From positions 5,704,001-5,768,000 of the forward strand of contig CM082578.2 of the NCBI GenBank assembly GCA_040954595.2: a DNA stretch of 64,000 nt, read 5' to 3'. Each line of letters opens with the position of its first letter. The stretch's first letter is position 1. Shown here piece after piece: positions 39,701-52,390 of this stretch. Made by a program: the position numbers and the translations under genes. The notes under the pieces are model-generated. The model was given only the letters and a program-made list of their open reading frames with translations, did no database searches and had not been told where the DNA came from. The stretch comes from Balanoglossus misakiensis (taxonomy: Eukaryota > Hemichordata).

Positions 39701-42700
39701 GGAGTCTGCCTCAAATCGGAAGTCGAATCACGCCATAAGTGCAACATACACGTTAAATGTTTTACTACCGAAACTAATGGAATAAATACCACTAGCAAGA
39801 TAGTTTTAAGGCCAAGAAGGATTACAATGCATGGGTCAACTGTGAACGAACATACACGATATCTTAATACAACCTTATGGGCTTTAACATAATGCGTGGA
39901 GTACATTTGGCTGGGTAAGAAATCAACGCGTTTTCATTTCAGGTTTGCAAAGTGAATGATGTCAGATCCACATTCACTACATGCTATTGGTGCGCTTACT
40001 ACGTGTGCCTGAAAAAACATAGCTCTATAAACATGTGTAGCTCTATATTCGGTTTCTAACATGTACATGTGCATTGTATAACATTTATGAAGTCATGTCC
40101 CAGTGAATATTGCTGAGAAAAAAATAACGAGCTTGAAAGTCTAGGTTTTTGAGCCTAATGAGTGTTCGCCGAAGGGTGGGACCAGGATGTTTTATTGCAT
40201 AAGAGGGGAACATTTATCAACATGCCTTGGAGTCATTGAAACATATACTTATATTTTAAATACCGTGTTTTAGAAAAAGCTGGACCTACACCTATTTTGT
40301 GTAGACCGCACACCTTCGACTTCAGGCTTTGAAAGAATTTGAGTAACATTTACTATAATTCTTTGTTTTCAAAGAAGTCGAACTCTAATCGGCACACTAA
40401 GGCCATATGGTGGTTCACAATGTCCGTCAGGGGCGAGGTCTTTGACGTGTTACTGGTATATATTATACAGCATAAAATGTGATCCAACAAAGTACAAACT
40501 TGTACGTCAAACTTCTGTCTTTTGCTTGCGTTTCGTGTCATGACGCTTCTTATAACAGTTGAACAAAAGCAAAGTCCTGTAAAAGAAAGTTCCGTTTTTT
40601 TGTTTTAACAAGAATGCAAATGTTTCATTGCATAACATGGCGCGCACAAAGCTGTAACCTAAATGTTCCAATTGAAGTTGTGTGTTTTCTTGGAAGACGA
40701 CGTCCTTATGTAACAGCGAAGCATAAATCATTCAGGCATGACCAAACATGATCGTAATTGTATCAAAGTCGGAGTCTCAGCGCAGCTTCACAAGTAAATC
40801 GTAACGTTTGCTGTCTGTCTGGGTAGAATGCATCTCTCGAGATGAGTCCATTCACGTTTCAAAGAAAAAAAAGCAGTCCGCCAGAGCTGTATAATTAACC
40901 CGTTTTTTTTACAACGTAACAAATCGAGGGGTGATGATGCCCTCCTATTCCGTCGGCAAACGACAGAAAGCTTGGGAAAAATAATACGCGACAAAAAAGC
41001 CTTCAGTTTTATCAGAGCTAAAGAAGATTAACAAAAACATGATATCCAACCGAGGTTTTGTTTCTATAGTTGATGAGACTTGCCTAGGGCGGATAATCCA
41101 AGCCATCTGTTCCTCTGTGAGGAAGTATTTCTTACAAGTGGTGGTATATACCACTTGTACATGAACTTGCCATTTCCGCGGGCGTTCAATAAAATGGCAG
41201 CCATGTATCGTCGAACACGCGCCACGTTTTATGTTAAGGTGAATTTCTACAGCGTGCTTCTTTTTCGTTTCCTGTAGGTGGATGTGTCTATAAAATAATT
41301 TAATACCATTTAAGTATCGCAAGGACATAAAACAGGAAGCGTATTAAATGTCGAGGTGTATTTATTTGTTTGTTTATATCTTTTCAATATGTAAGAACCT
41401 GGAGCAAACAGCCGCAAACGTTTGAGCAACAACCAATAGCATTAGATGACGACTCAGACCCGTGGAGTGATTAACATCTTTTCACTTTGGCGGCAAACAA
41501 CAGCGGTAAGATTTTCATCTCCGCTCCAAGACGTCCTTAAATCTTCCTCACGATGTCGGTTTTCTGGGAATTGATAGACAACGGAACTATCGATGTGAAA
41601 GCTATGCTGAAATTTGCTGCTGTTATCTTAAAAGTTAAACGTAGCGGCAAATGTTCAAGTCAACGATAAAGCTGTGATTGTGAACTCGTATACGGAAGCT
41701 TTTTGTACTTGCTGGCGTCATAAGAGTACTTAATGATTCAGTCGTGTACATATATGTTACTATTCAGTCACCATATCACTGTCAGATTGCATCTCTAGTC
41801 ATGATAACAGTGTCATCTTCTCAACCACCCATACCCTTAGATTCACAACAATAACCTTTTTTCCAAGACGATAACTAAACGAGGATATTTGCCTATAAAA
41901 GGCAGATCGTGGTTACGATTATATGGGCAATGCTCTTATACTTGACCAAATGTCGCTCGCGTGTTACTATACCATCTGGACAATGTTGACGCTGTATTGA
42001 ATTGCAGGCTGTTGCTGACATTTGTCAGTGGACGCATAACCGTGCCCCGATTTTTGCGAACATGAAAGGGTGGTGCCCGAGTTAAATCCCGTATACAGGA
42101 CATTAATGTGTAGTTAGAAGTGCATATTCCCCCATGCTGCCGTGACTTGCCGTACAAAAAGTCTTTGTTTACCCGTGGGTAAATTGAATAACATGGACAC
42201 TTTCCTGGCTTGTACTTCCTGCCCACGGCTTTAAACAGATAAAATGGACGTGTCTACAAAAAACAATACGAGGGAAAGGATTCGGAAAAAATGCCCTCGT
42301 CGGTAAATTGAATACCCCGATAATTATATGATGACGTAATAAGTCTGGAATATATGGTGTTATATCACGTATCATTTTACAGAACCTGTTACAGATACGA
42401 AGTCGAAGTCCGTACATTCCGAGGCGTACATTTTGACATGTGTGAAATAAACTGGCACCGCAACATAACACACAGGAATAAATACTGCTTTATTAACATT
42501 TATGTGTTATAACTGCTTGGAGAGTGTGTTTCTCCGATTGGCGAATATGATTATTCTTATTGAAGATTATTGCTTATACAATGTAGAACAGTACAATAAT
42601 AAACGACGTGCAATATACGTTTGCACTAAATATTCCACAACATATACTGTCTGAAAGGATTAAACATGAATGCGGCTATAAGTACCACATACGGATCACC

Positions 42701-44729
42701 AGAGAAATGCCATCTTCTTGGCATGGCTGACTTTCCGCTGATGATTGCAACATAGATACAACAGATGTTAAAGTTGCATTCTACTACTTTGACAATGACT
42801 GTATTGCACTGATAGTTTGCTGCATACCCCGATGACATGCTTTCCTGTGGGCATTATAATATGAATAGTTAAATTGCACCCCGCGTATGAATTGTACGGA
42901 ATATCACAAACATATCAAACAGATGACATTCAACGGGATGAATGGCACGTTTGAAGATCACGAATAAAATAACCTCCGTCATATAAACGTCTGGTCTGAA
43001 CAGCGAGGGCAACATCACGATTTGAAGCCTTTGCCTACTTCGAACTCAGATAACTTTGAGGATACTGCGCTGTTGGTTGCGATTTTGGTCTGTTTACTGC
43101 CCGTTTGCAGTAAACTATCGTCCATTTGAACATGTGATAAGCCTCTGTGTCGCTTTGAAGCCATAGATGCGGGAGTTGACTGATCGTGCAGGAAGCCATT
43201 GAACGGCAGTTTGTTATGCGCAGAAGTCGTGCGCAGAACACTTAAACAATAATCCAGCGGGCAATATCACTGCATGCGCACGCGACAGGGCTTTATCAAC
43301 TCTTGCCATGTTATATCACCTTTTTTTCTATATCACTAGCATGTCGGTTAAACTCTTGACTATGGTCACCGATCCACTACAGTGAAAAGATACTTTGCGG
43401 GAAATGTGTCTTCATATTCGAATTAAAAATACCTGGCGAGTATCTATCGGATCCTCGACTGTTTACTAACTAAAGGGACCTACATGTAAACCGCCAATTA
43501 ATTAATAAAGCTTAGCATCTCGGTTATTTACAAATGGTTCATAGCTTATGACATGCACATCCTAATAACATATCTGTTAACTGTCAGAAAAACTCGGCAT
43601 TCCCCAAGGCCGTCACACCCACCAGGGAATACACATGTACGTGGTGCTCATAGACCGAACAATGACCCGATAGCGATTGTGTTTTATAACGGTTCATGCT
43701 CAAGATACGAGACTCCTACACCATGGACGATTCCCAGAATTGGTCGAAGGACGCTTATTTTTATATCGCTAATCACGAATGTGTCCAACTAAATTACGCT
43801 TTGCAAGTTGAATGACATATACTTGGCGCCTCTTGACGCTTTCTAGGATAGTCATTAGGATAACGACGGTCTTTTCGCTAATGAAAGGAAAGTCTTTTTG
43901 TCTGGACCGTCGATAAACACAGATTCAGCTATTGACATTCGTGCACCCCATGCGCGGGTCGCACCCTGGCAAGAACGAGTAACCGGTCATGCTACCGACA
44001 ATTGAGCTGACGACTACTCCTCTGGGGAGGTATATACTGTAAACATTTTGTTTTCGAATATCGTGACACTTTCTGATCAATTTTGGCACCCATGACCATG
44101 GATTGTCTTATAATGTCTATGATTTCCAGATAATTACTGTAACACGAGATGATTCGTGTACTTGACCAGAAACCAGAGTAACAGCACACGACTGTTGACC
44201 GCTCCACAACCAAAATGGCACACATCATACAAGCCTACATCGTGTCGAACCAGCAGCGTTCACCCGTTGGACTCATTCAACTAGGAATCGCAGTAACCTC
44301 TTCTCCTGCATAACACGTTACATTAACGTAACATGAACTGCTTAGATGACGTCATGATTATTCAACTGACTGCAAGTAATTTCAGGCGAGTGCACGATGG
44401 GTATTTGGCTTTGAGATTCAATGTCAAGCTTATAAATGCAAGACATCACAGGAAAATGCAATTTAAAAATAACTCTCGTCTTAATGGGGGATTAGTTATT
44501 CAATTTAGGAGAGACACAGTCAGAGTTTAATCGTATTAAAAGTGAACGAATGGGGCTGGAAATGCAGCTCCTGTAACGCATAATTCAATTTCTGAAAGGG
44601 AAAGTAGCTGTAACCGTTGGTTATTAGTTCACTAGTCTACAACAGTCACAGTCTCTTGTTCTATATCCACCTCAGTATGATCGTCACCAAAGTATATGCC
44701 TGCATGTAAAGTGAACTTTTACTGCTGAT

Positions 44730-44730
<1 letters not shown>
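36762..44730. other. Long intergenic region, no gene supported
   Basis: Short open frames on both strands, including 37000-37347 (+) and 41936-42471 (-), show no recognisable domain. One very small candidate ORF at 41553 is listed separately. Confidence 0.5.
41553..41669 (+). other. Small ORF of 38 codons, weak
   Basis: ATG at 41553 opens MSVFWELIDNGTIDVKAM..., ending in TAA at 41667. It lies about 40 bp after a GCGGTAAGA splice-donor-like word. It is not recognised as a known family and may be chance. Confidence 0.12.
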
Positions 44731-44772
<42 letters not shown>

Positions 44773-47303
44773 TTATTTATTTAATTATATCAGAGAAAAA
44801 AAGGAAAACAAAGCAAGGGAAGTCAAAGACACAAAAACAAAAGGAAGGTGAGGGCAAAGAGCAAAAAACAATTCAAAAACAAGAACAACTATTGTCATAA
44901 TCGAGAATCTGAAGACATCACAGTGGCAGGATTACTTTCCATTTATCGTGAAAAAGATTGATTTTTCCATTTTTCTTTGCAATATTTTTTTCTGAGACTA
45001 CAATACTTGTAACTTTTTCAATGAAAACAGTAAGAGACGGTTTCTCATTTAAAAATCGAATTGCATATAAATGGTACTTGGCTACAATTAATAAATGGTT
45101 TAATAGTGAGTTTCTGTTTTGAGGAAGGACACCAAAAAGGACATCTCGACATGATAGTGTGATTATTTGATTTGTTTTAAACTGGTAGAATTTTTGAAAG
45201 GTGGCCCAAAATTTTCTGGCTTCGCTACATTCCCAGAATAAATGCTCTATAGTTTCTTGTAAATTACAGTGTTGACAGCTATCACTGTCTTTTATTTTAT
45301 TATTCATTAAAAAAAGGTTTGTAGCTAGTATTCGGTGATTAATTTTAAATTGAAAAACTCGCAATTTAACCTCTTTTGTGGTTTCATATGGCAGTTTCCA
45401 TATTTTTGTCCAGTTTACGTTTTGCGCATAATTCATTTTAGAGTACTTTTTTTCTGAAGTTGGTGGGAGAAACTTTTTTTGCTTAAACATCTCGTAGAAT
45501 TCCTTTGTGGTGCCTGTTCGAATTGGGTTTTTTTCAAGGTATTCTTGTGTATTTTCATCAGTTGCTGGAATGAAACTTCCATTTCTCAATAATTCCTTCC
45601 ATTTTCTTGGTATTGATGAGATAACGCCACTATATGTTATAAAATCTACATTGACATTAAACTTTTCCTTAAACTCCTGCCAGGGGAGTGGAGCACCAGT
45701 GACATCAAAGAAATCGCTTATGTACTTAATACCCTGTTGGAACCATTTCTTATAGAATATGGTGTTCCCATCGACAGTAACATATTTGTTATTCCATATG
45801 AATTGTGACGCGACCTCCTGGGCTGTATGAATTTCCACGTTTTTCAGTTCCGAAAAATATGTCAAAATATTCGAGTAAAACATTGGGATTTTAAAAGGAA
45901 TGCGTTTGACGTCATAATTACTGTTTAGTAGAAATCTGAGGCCCCCCAATCTTTGAAAGTATAAATTTGGTATTAGCTTCCATGGGGAATCATTTTCTAA
46001 AAGTTGCTTCAAATAAGACAATTTAAGTGCCTTATTCATTTCCAAAACGTCAATCATATTCAGTCCCCCTTTATCTAAATCCCCCATAATTGTAACATTT
46101 TTTATATGAGTTTTCTTATTTTTCCAAAGAAATTTGAAAAGTATTGAGTTTGCTTCTTTTACAAAACTTTCAGGAACAGAAATTGCTTTCATAACGTATA
46201 CTAATTGTGAAATTCCAAAGCATTTTGAAAGAAGTACTCTTCCCTCTATTGTCAGATTTCTACCTTTCCATATGTCTAATTTATCTCTAAGTTTTCTTAA
46301 AATATTCCAGCAATTAAGTTTCTCATTTTGAAATGTGTCGTGGCCAATGTACACTCCGAGCAATTTGAGTGGTGATTTACTATCGGACAAAAGTGGCGGA
46401 AGATCACCGGAGTATTTCCACAGACGTTTCGTTGGCCCTACTAAAGGTAATTCTGTTTTATTGTAGTTTATTTCTAACCCTGAACAATTCGTAAATTCCT
46501 TTAATAATTGAATGCTTGTTTTAATGTCTGCTATACCATTTAGGAATAAAGTTGTGTCATCTGCAAAACCTGAAATTTTCTTTTTGTTGTTTGGGGTAAG
46601 AGTAATTCCATCAATATCCTCCGAATTCCTTACGGCTATTGCCAGCAACTCAATTGATATTACGAATAATGCTGTCGACAGGGGGCATCCCTGTCTTATC
46701 CCACGTTCTAATTCAAACCAACCCGTTGAAAAACCATTGTTTACGACACAGCTCTGTACTTTTGTATAGAAAACTTTGACCCATTTACAGAAATTTTGAC
46801 CAAAACCGAATAATTGTAGTGCCTTGTGCATGAAACTCCACTCCAAACTGTCAAACGCTTTCTTAAAATCTATGAACAGTATAGCGCCTGGTATTTTTTC
46901 ATTTTCCATGTATTCAATTAAATCGGAAACAAGCCGTATATTTTCCATTATACTTCTGCCCTTGACGAAGGCTGTTTGGTCTTGATGAATAATTGAAGGA
47001 AGGACTTTCGAGACTCGAGTAGCGATACTCCTACTTGCTGCTTTGTAATCAGAGTTTAAAAGGGAAATGGGGCGCCAATTCTCTATGTTATGGGGGTCTT
47101 TACCTGTTTTAGGAATGAGAGTGATTACTGCTTGTCTCTGGGTTTGTGAAAGTTGTCCCGATTCATAGGCATAATTAAGGCTGTCCACAAGCTTAGTACC
47201 AAGCGTGTCCCAAAAAGCTATGTAAAATTCAGGTGGTAACCCATCACTGCCTGGAGATTTGTTTTTTGGGGATGATGTTTGCATTTTAGGCGGGACTAAC
47301 ATT
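44731..47303 (-). mobile_element. 5'-truncated L1/Tx1-like non-LTR retrotransposon with poly(A) tail
   Basis: The minus-strand order is an RT-containing ORF, a 3' UTR of about 150 bp, ATAAATAAATAAAT poly(A) signals and then a tail of 40 A (T run at 44731-44770 on the + strand). Homology begins at the start of the RT finger region and an in-frame TGA directly precedes the ATG at 47302, so ORF1 and the endonuclease domain are missing through 5' truncation. I could not find a convincing target-site duplication: the + flank before 44731 ends CTGCTGATG, while the flank after 47303 starts TTCAACTG. Confidence 0.9.
44918..47302 (-). CDS. Reverse transcriptase ORF2 fragment of the LINE, 794 residues, intact frame
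   Basis: RT motifs in order: KSPGSDGLPPEF at 15-26; NWRPISLLNSDYK at 75-87; motif A FIDFKKAFDS at 143-152, with Asp145 as the first catalytic Asp; RQGCPLS at 203-209; motif C FADD at 246-249 with both catalytic Asp residues. A zf-RVT-like Cys/His cluster (Cys676, Cys679, His687, Cys692) lies near the C-terminus. Known: L1-clade ORF2 normally carries an N-terminal APE endonuclease, about 400 residues more than here. The frame is open throughout despite lacking its N-terminus, which implies recent insertion. The fragment alone should not be competent for target-primed transposition. Confidence 0.93.
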   Translation of the reverse strand: MLVPPKMQTSSPKNKSPGSDGLPPEFYIAFWDTLGTKLVDSLNYAYESGQLSQTQRQAVITLIPKTGKDPHNIENWRPISLLNSDYKAASRSIATRVSKVLPSIIHQDQTAFVKGRSIMENIRLVSDLIEYMENEKIPGAILFIDFKKAFDSLEWSFMHKALQLFGFGQNFCKWVKVFYTKVQSCVVNNGFSTGWFELERGIRQGCPLSTALFVISIELLAIAVRNSEDIDGITLTPNNKKKISGFADDTTLFLNGIADIKTSIQLLKEFTNCSGLEINYNKTELPLVGPTKRLWKYSGDLPPLLSDSKSPLKLLGVYIGHDTFQNEKLNCWNILRKLRDKLDIWKGRNLTIEGRVLLSKCFGISQLVYVMKAISVPESFVKEANSILFKFLWKNKKTHIKNVTIMGDLDKGGLNMIDVLEMNKALKLSYLKQLLENDSPWKLIPNLYFQRLGGLRFLLNSNYDVKRIPFKIPMFYSNILTYFSELKNVEIHTAQEVASQFIWNNKYVTVDGNTIFYKKWFQQGIKYISDFFDVTGAPLPWQEFKEKFNVNVDFITYSGVISSIPRKWKELLRNGSFIPATDENTQEYLEKNPIRTGTTKEFYEMFKQKKFLPPTSEKKYSKMNYAQNVNWTKIWKLPYETTKEVKLRVFQFKINHRILATNLFLMNNKIKDSDSCQHCNLQETIEHLFWECSEARKFWATFQKFYQFKTNQIITLSCRDVLFGVLPQNRNSLLNHLLIVAKYHLYAIRFLNEKPSLTVFIEKVTSIVVSEKNIAKKNGKINLFHDKWKVILPL

Positions 47304-47968
47304 CAACTGTCAATAATATCGCTGCTGGTTATGCGTACATGATAATGTACTGAATGCGAGGCATGTCAATCTGTTTTAAGGTGATGTAGAACCAGAAATT
47401 GTAGTCAGAGAATGAAAATACCGAAAATAACATCAAACGTTACATGCAGCTACTGTCCGTTGAACTTATATGAAACATACACAGAAACTACTTGTACTTT
47501 GTCCATATCACTGTAACGTATTTGTATTAGATTCGTGTGTATAATAGGCTCTTTGAGACCCTAATTATTCGAGTCAGTGGGGATGGACATATACATGTAT
47601 TTGGGATAAAGAGGTTGCATTCCCATGCTACATAATTAGTATGGCAAACGTGGATTTACATTTCCATAAATAATTGTGATATTCTGACTCAGTTGAAACT
47701 GAAGATAAGTTCATCAGAAATAATTGCTTAAATTTAATTACAAATACAATTCCCTGTTTCATGATTATGACAGGTTTCCATTCATAAAATGTTCGATATT
47801 TTGTTCCAGTGAAATTTACACTCGGCCCGACATTTTGTGCATTTCTTTGACCTGTAATTTAAAATGCATTAGAAATGAAACCCTGCAAACTAGGAGAGAT
47901 GCCCAACATTGTCATTTAGGTAACCAACTTGAGTTAAAATTGTCGCGCTCATATGAATAAAAATCATG
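47304..47968. other. Intergenic DNA, nothing recognised
   Basis: No exon or repeat seen between the LINE and the dispersed repeat. Confidence 0.5.
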
Positions 47969-48068
47969 TTAAAGCCCCAAGAACTGCCACTTTTGCATTA
48001 TTTCCATGATTTTACTTTCCAACTTAGATTGGTCCATCTAAATATGCATACTAATAGGTACACATGGA
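47969..48068 (+). repeat. Dispersed repeat, copy 2
   Basis: Begins TTAAAGCCCCAAGAACTGCCAC and aligns with copy 1 at 35488 for about 100 bp in the same orientation. The TTAA at the left edge could be a target site. Confidence 0.6.
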
Positions 48069-49944
48069 TTCTTTTTGATGACTGACTGTTGGTGGTCCCG
48101 ACCTTACAGTCTAAAACATTATACATGTTATAATGACATTTGGTAGGCACACAATACAGAACAGAGGACTTCGAGTGCGGAGTATTTACGCGGATTTGTC
48201 AACGTCACATGTAGTTCGAGCATAATTTGGTCCGCGAATAAAGGCGATCATAACACATCCAACACTGTGATTTTAACACGTTTGACAAGTGCCATTTGAA
48301 GAATGATTAACGACGACGTATTTGCGTGGCGATTTATATAACATATATGGGTCATTTTCAAGCGACCACTTGGTATAATAAACCCAGTATCCACTAACAT
48401 TTGCAAAATACGACCTCAATCATAAACGGAGGTCCACTTAATCTCGTACAGGAACGGTCTGCAATACATCTGCACCAATTAAGGCAAATCAAAACTACGT
48501 ACATTTTGTATTTTTTCCTATAAATATTGGATTGTGTTCATTAAATTTTCATCATACCAATCCAGTAGCAATCGGCAATCCCGTAGAAATTGAACTCACA
48601 CGAAACATAACACGTTTAACATCGTATTGTACTGCCCGATATTTTAACCTTGGAGCCAATTATATTATTTGCAGTTTTAACAACTGCGAGAGGAATGGAC
48701 GAGCTTCGTTGGACAACGATTCGGATCTGAATACACGTGTTGACGTTGCAACCCTGTTTTGCAAGTTTCTAAAATTGCGTTTAAATGATATGTAGGCGTT
48801 TCACCACCTGCATGGGCAAATAAATAGACCGTGGCAGTCCGAGTGACGACTCGCACACAGAATCTTCATCGAAAAGGGCAATCATCTTATTATGATATGT
48901 TGTGTCACAACAACTATTTTCCAACATGATTCAACCAACTCTATTCGCCCACCATGAATTGCGTATAATTATAATGTATATGTGCACGTCAATCCCCTAT
49001 AGGCTCCTTGTTAGAGAATTGGCCATCCCCACTTGGCACCTTCCAGGGCACCACGTAGATCCATTGGGACTAACGTCGGGGTCAATTACTTGCAGTTAAA
49101 TATTGATTATCGTCTAAAATTGAACATTCACCCTCTCCATGCTTAGTTTCAGCCAGCTTTGACATTCAAGCTGTGGTCTATATATATATATATATTGTTT
49201 GTTTTGCATTGTAACGCTGGGTTCTTCGCTTGTATAGGGCTGGTGAATATTTGGAAAGCATTTTACTGCGTGGATAAAACGAATGTTTCCAGGGATATGT
49301 GTAGGTATGCATAAATGCCTGCCAGGATTCAAGGCTTAAAATCTGTTACACATGGGGCAATGCTACAGTGTCTTCTTCCCGAATGTAACGGTAATTACAT
49401 TTGTTAGATTATTGTCTCTGAATATAACCACATTTAAACGGGGCAAAAGTGAAACGATCAAGTTCTCGTACGCTGTTCACCCTTTGCCATGTATACGTGG
49501 ATGAAATGACCTTGCTGATTTTCAACCAAGGACGTACCATTTGAAGTCCATGTATTATGGTCAATTTAGATGCAATGTTCACCTGTCCAGTAAACGGATA
49601 ACAACATGCATTTGTGTGGGTATTGTTGGAATTCCTGCCCATCCCTTGTCGGACTATCACTATTTCCCTATAGAGTGCACGGATTAAAGCTGAATGTCGA
49701 CCGTGACCTAAAATTTCCGCACTGCCCTCAAATATCCTAATTCAGTTTTCTTAAATGGTAAGTGGTGGAAACATCAACATGGGCTTTTCCGTATAGGATT
49801 GCCCTGGCTGTGAAGGGTCTCTAGGATAGCGTATGATTTAATGAACGTTCTGACACAGCAGGATAAAAAGCCGATGATCGCCACTGAGGCATGAAACATA
49901 ACAGGTCACATGCAAGAGTTGTTCCGATTTATGGTAATCTAATG
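48069..49944. other. Intergenic DNA, nothing recognised
   Basis: Only a short TA run near 49180-49197. No supportable exon. Confidence 0.5.
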
Positions 49945-50660
49945 TAAATGTCGATCTGTAGACCGATTTCAATTCTGTCTGCAATTGCTAGGGTTTTTGA
50001 CAATCACATTTATTGTAAGTTTTATCTTGATTTGCTCATTATAAAACACATTCCTGATTCAGAAAGTGCAATTCATGTCGAACGGCTCTGTTACGCATCT
50101 GCGATGATGTATTACAAAATACCAAAGGTAAGTTTTATGGACATCTCTAAGGCGTTTGACTGTAACCTCGGTTTGCTTTTAAAGAAACCTACGTTTTATG
50201 AGATAGCAAGATGGAATCTTACATGTAAATCAGGTTTCGCCGAAAACTGCATAATGCTGAACTTAGTGGTGAAAAAATAATTACTGATATCTGTATATTC
50301 GTCCTGTATATTTGTCCTGTTAAGTTTGAAGATACCCTTGGTGTGGCCATTGCGCATTTGATAATGAGTTATCTTGGAACAAGCACACTGATAATTTATG
50401 GCGAGTCAGAGAATTTGTCTAGTGTTTTCAATTAATTCCCCCTTACGTTCGAAGTATCTTGTATTTTAGAAAAAATATCAATCTGCTTTAGAATATTATT
50501 ACGTGGTTTAGGGAAATGGAAGTAAAAAATATTGAGAAGACGACCTCTAAGGGTTTTACTAAATGTGGAATTTGATACTAAAGCTCCACTATTTCACACG
50601 AAATCTGATCAGGGAATGTTTGTCACGCGTGCTTTCAAGATTTGGAATTCACTCCTCTAA
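49945..50660 (+). pseudogene. Degraded LINE reverse transcriptase (CR1/RTE-like)
   Basis: CRPISILSAIARVFDNHIY (from 49957) matches the RPISLL..L.K..E motif. FMDISKAFDCN at about 50137-50169 matches motif A (F.D.SKAFD) and is followed by LLLKKPTFYEI, as in L..KL..YGI. Much of the palm is missing or scrambled. TRAFKIWNSLL at about 50627-50657 matches the element C-terminus (R.F...A...WN.L). A simple-repeat tail follows. This is a different family from the L1-like element at 44.7 kb. Confidence 0.65.
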
Positions 50661-50781
50661 AAGCTTCGATGTAGCACCATTCTTCTGTTTCTTTAATAGT
50701 GTTAATGCCCTCGCTTGTAAATGATCTCGTGGTCATTATTTCTACGGCTTGTTTCGATCTTAATGACTAATGCTCGTGGAA

Positions 50782-50908
50782 AAATGAGTGAGTGAGTGTG
50801 TGGGTTTGGTTGGTTGAGTGAGTGAATGAGTTAGTGAGGTTTGGCGTATGGGTGGATGGATGAATGAATGAATGAATGAATGAATGAATGAATGAATGAA
50901 TGAATGAA
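50782..50908 (+). repeat. TGAG/GGAT/TGAA microsatellite, probable LINE tail
   Basis: GAGT units from 50784, then GGAT, then 12 TGAA units (50861-50908), about 120 bp after the LINE C-terminal fossil on the same strand. Many CR1/RTE elements end in short tandem repeats rather than poly(A). Confidence 0.7.
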
Positions 50909-52390
50909 GTGACACTAAGACAAAAACTGATAACAGTACATATACCTCAGGGGAATTGGTATTGGTAAGAGATATATGAGCTTGTAAACCACCTTTATAG
51001 GTCTAACTTAAATTCAAGGGGGTCATACTGCATGAAAGATCGTGTTACTTTTAAGCAGATGTTAGCGACATATTCTGCTGAACACACAGATGTACTTAGC
51101 AGAATGGCAGTAACACTTGCAAAAGAAAAGGTGTTGTACATCTGAGATAGTATAAGGCCAAAGAAGATTTGTTTCTGCTCTTTGGCAATTAGCAAAAGTG
51201 ATGCAATTTTCTTTATTTTTCTCTTTTTTCCATTTTGTTTGGGCTAGTTTAGTTTAGCGCAGTTGATGCAACAGCTATTGTACTTTTTTATCGCTGACTG
51301 CAAAATACTTCTGTTTTCAGTTTGGCATGATTGGACTGCATCAAAACAACTGAGACAATCATATTGGATAGATCTCTTCCGCTCTTTTCCCATATTCGAT
51401 CGATAGGCCACTGAACTTCAGTTGAAGCTCGCCACCACACGAAATGCTGGCTGACCCAGATTTTTGTAAAATTGGGATAAATGACATGACGCGCAGGTCT
51501 TTGAGTGTGTACGCGCACGCTGATCAGAAAGAAATCTTTCATCCAAACATTGACTGCAATAATGCGATTATGTGTATACATATACGTGTACATGTAGGTG
51601 GCTCGGAGTCCCTGTGTAATACTATATAGGATTACTTTACTAGTAAACGTAAGCCGTGAATGATGACGTGCGTTTTCTCGTGATGCAACAAAGTAGCGGC
51701 AGCCCGGCTTCTCGTTTGGTACCCTGGAGATCATACTAGTAAGCAAATCCAGAAATAAGTTGTTCATACTGGGAATGATAAATATCTCGTTATCATTATT
51801 GAGGAGGTCGAGTAAGAGAAACTTTCACTATCAGTAACGTTTAAGCACATTAGATACATGTACATGTATGTTCAAAGTAACGATGACTTATCTTTGCGCA
51901 TCGTGAAATTCATCATATTTCGAAACGAGAGAAACAGTGCTAGTGACGGTCAAATTGAACACTAATTTCATTTTGTCTCATATTTACATGTATTACAATG
52001 CACTGGTATAGGAATCTATTAAAATTGCACCTACACAACTACAACAATGCGACGGTCTCATGAATATAAATAATATCGACATCGATATAAATCGCGCCTA
52101 TTTGACCAGTCTGTGGTTTGTCATTAATTTGAAGCAGGTTACGTGCAATATTTTGTAACATATTCATTTTCACACACGCGTTTTTTTTCTATAATGTTTG
52201 GCACACGGCACAGAAAGAAACCATGCGTTTAAGGATAAAACCCGTTGCATGTATGATAAATGATTCTATTATTTCACATACAACTTCGGAAATAAAGTGG
52301 GACGATGACAAACATTTTATCTCGATTATGTATTGCGTTTTCGCCCTGGGAACAAGATACTTTGAAAATGACTATTACTTTATTAAAGTG
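50909..52390. other. Intergenic DNA, nothing recognised
   Basis: Short open frames only, no domains. Confidence 0.5.

Noticed and set aside
44720-47330. Target-site duplication around the LINE (shared GATGTTT or CTGCTG words)
   Set aside because: The shared words are short and not at the exact element edges.
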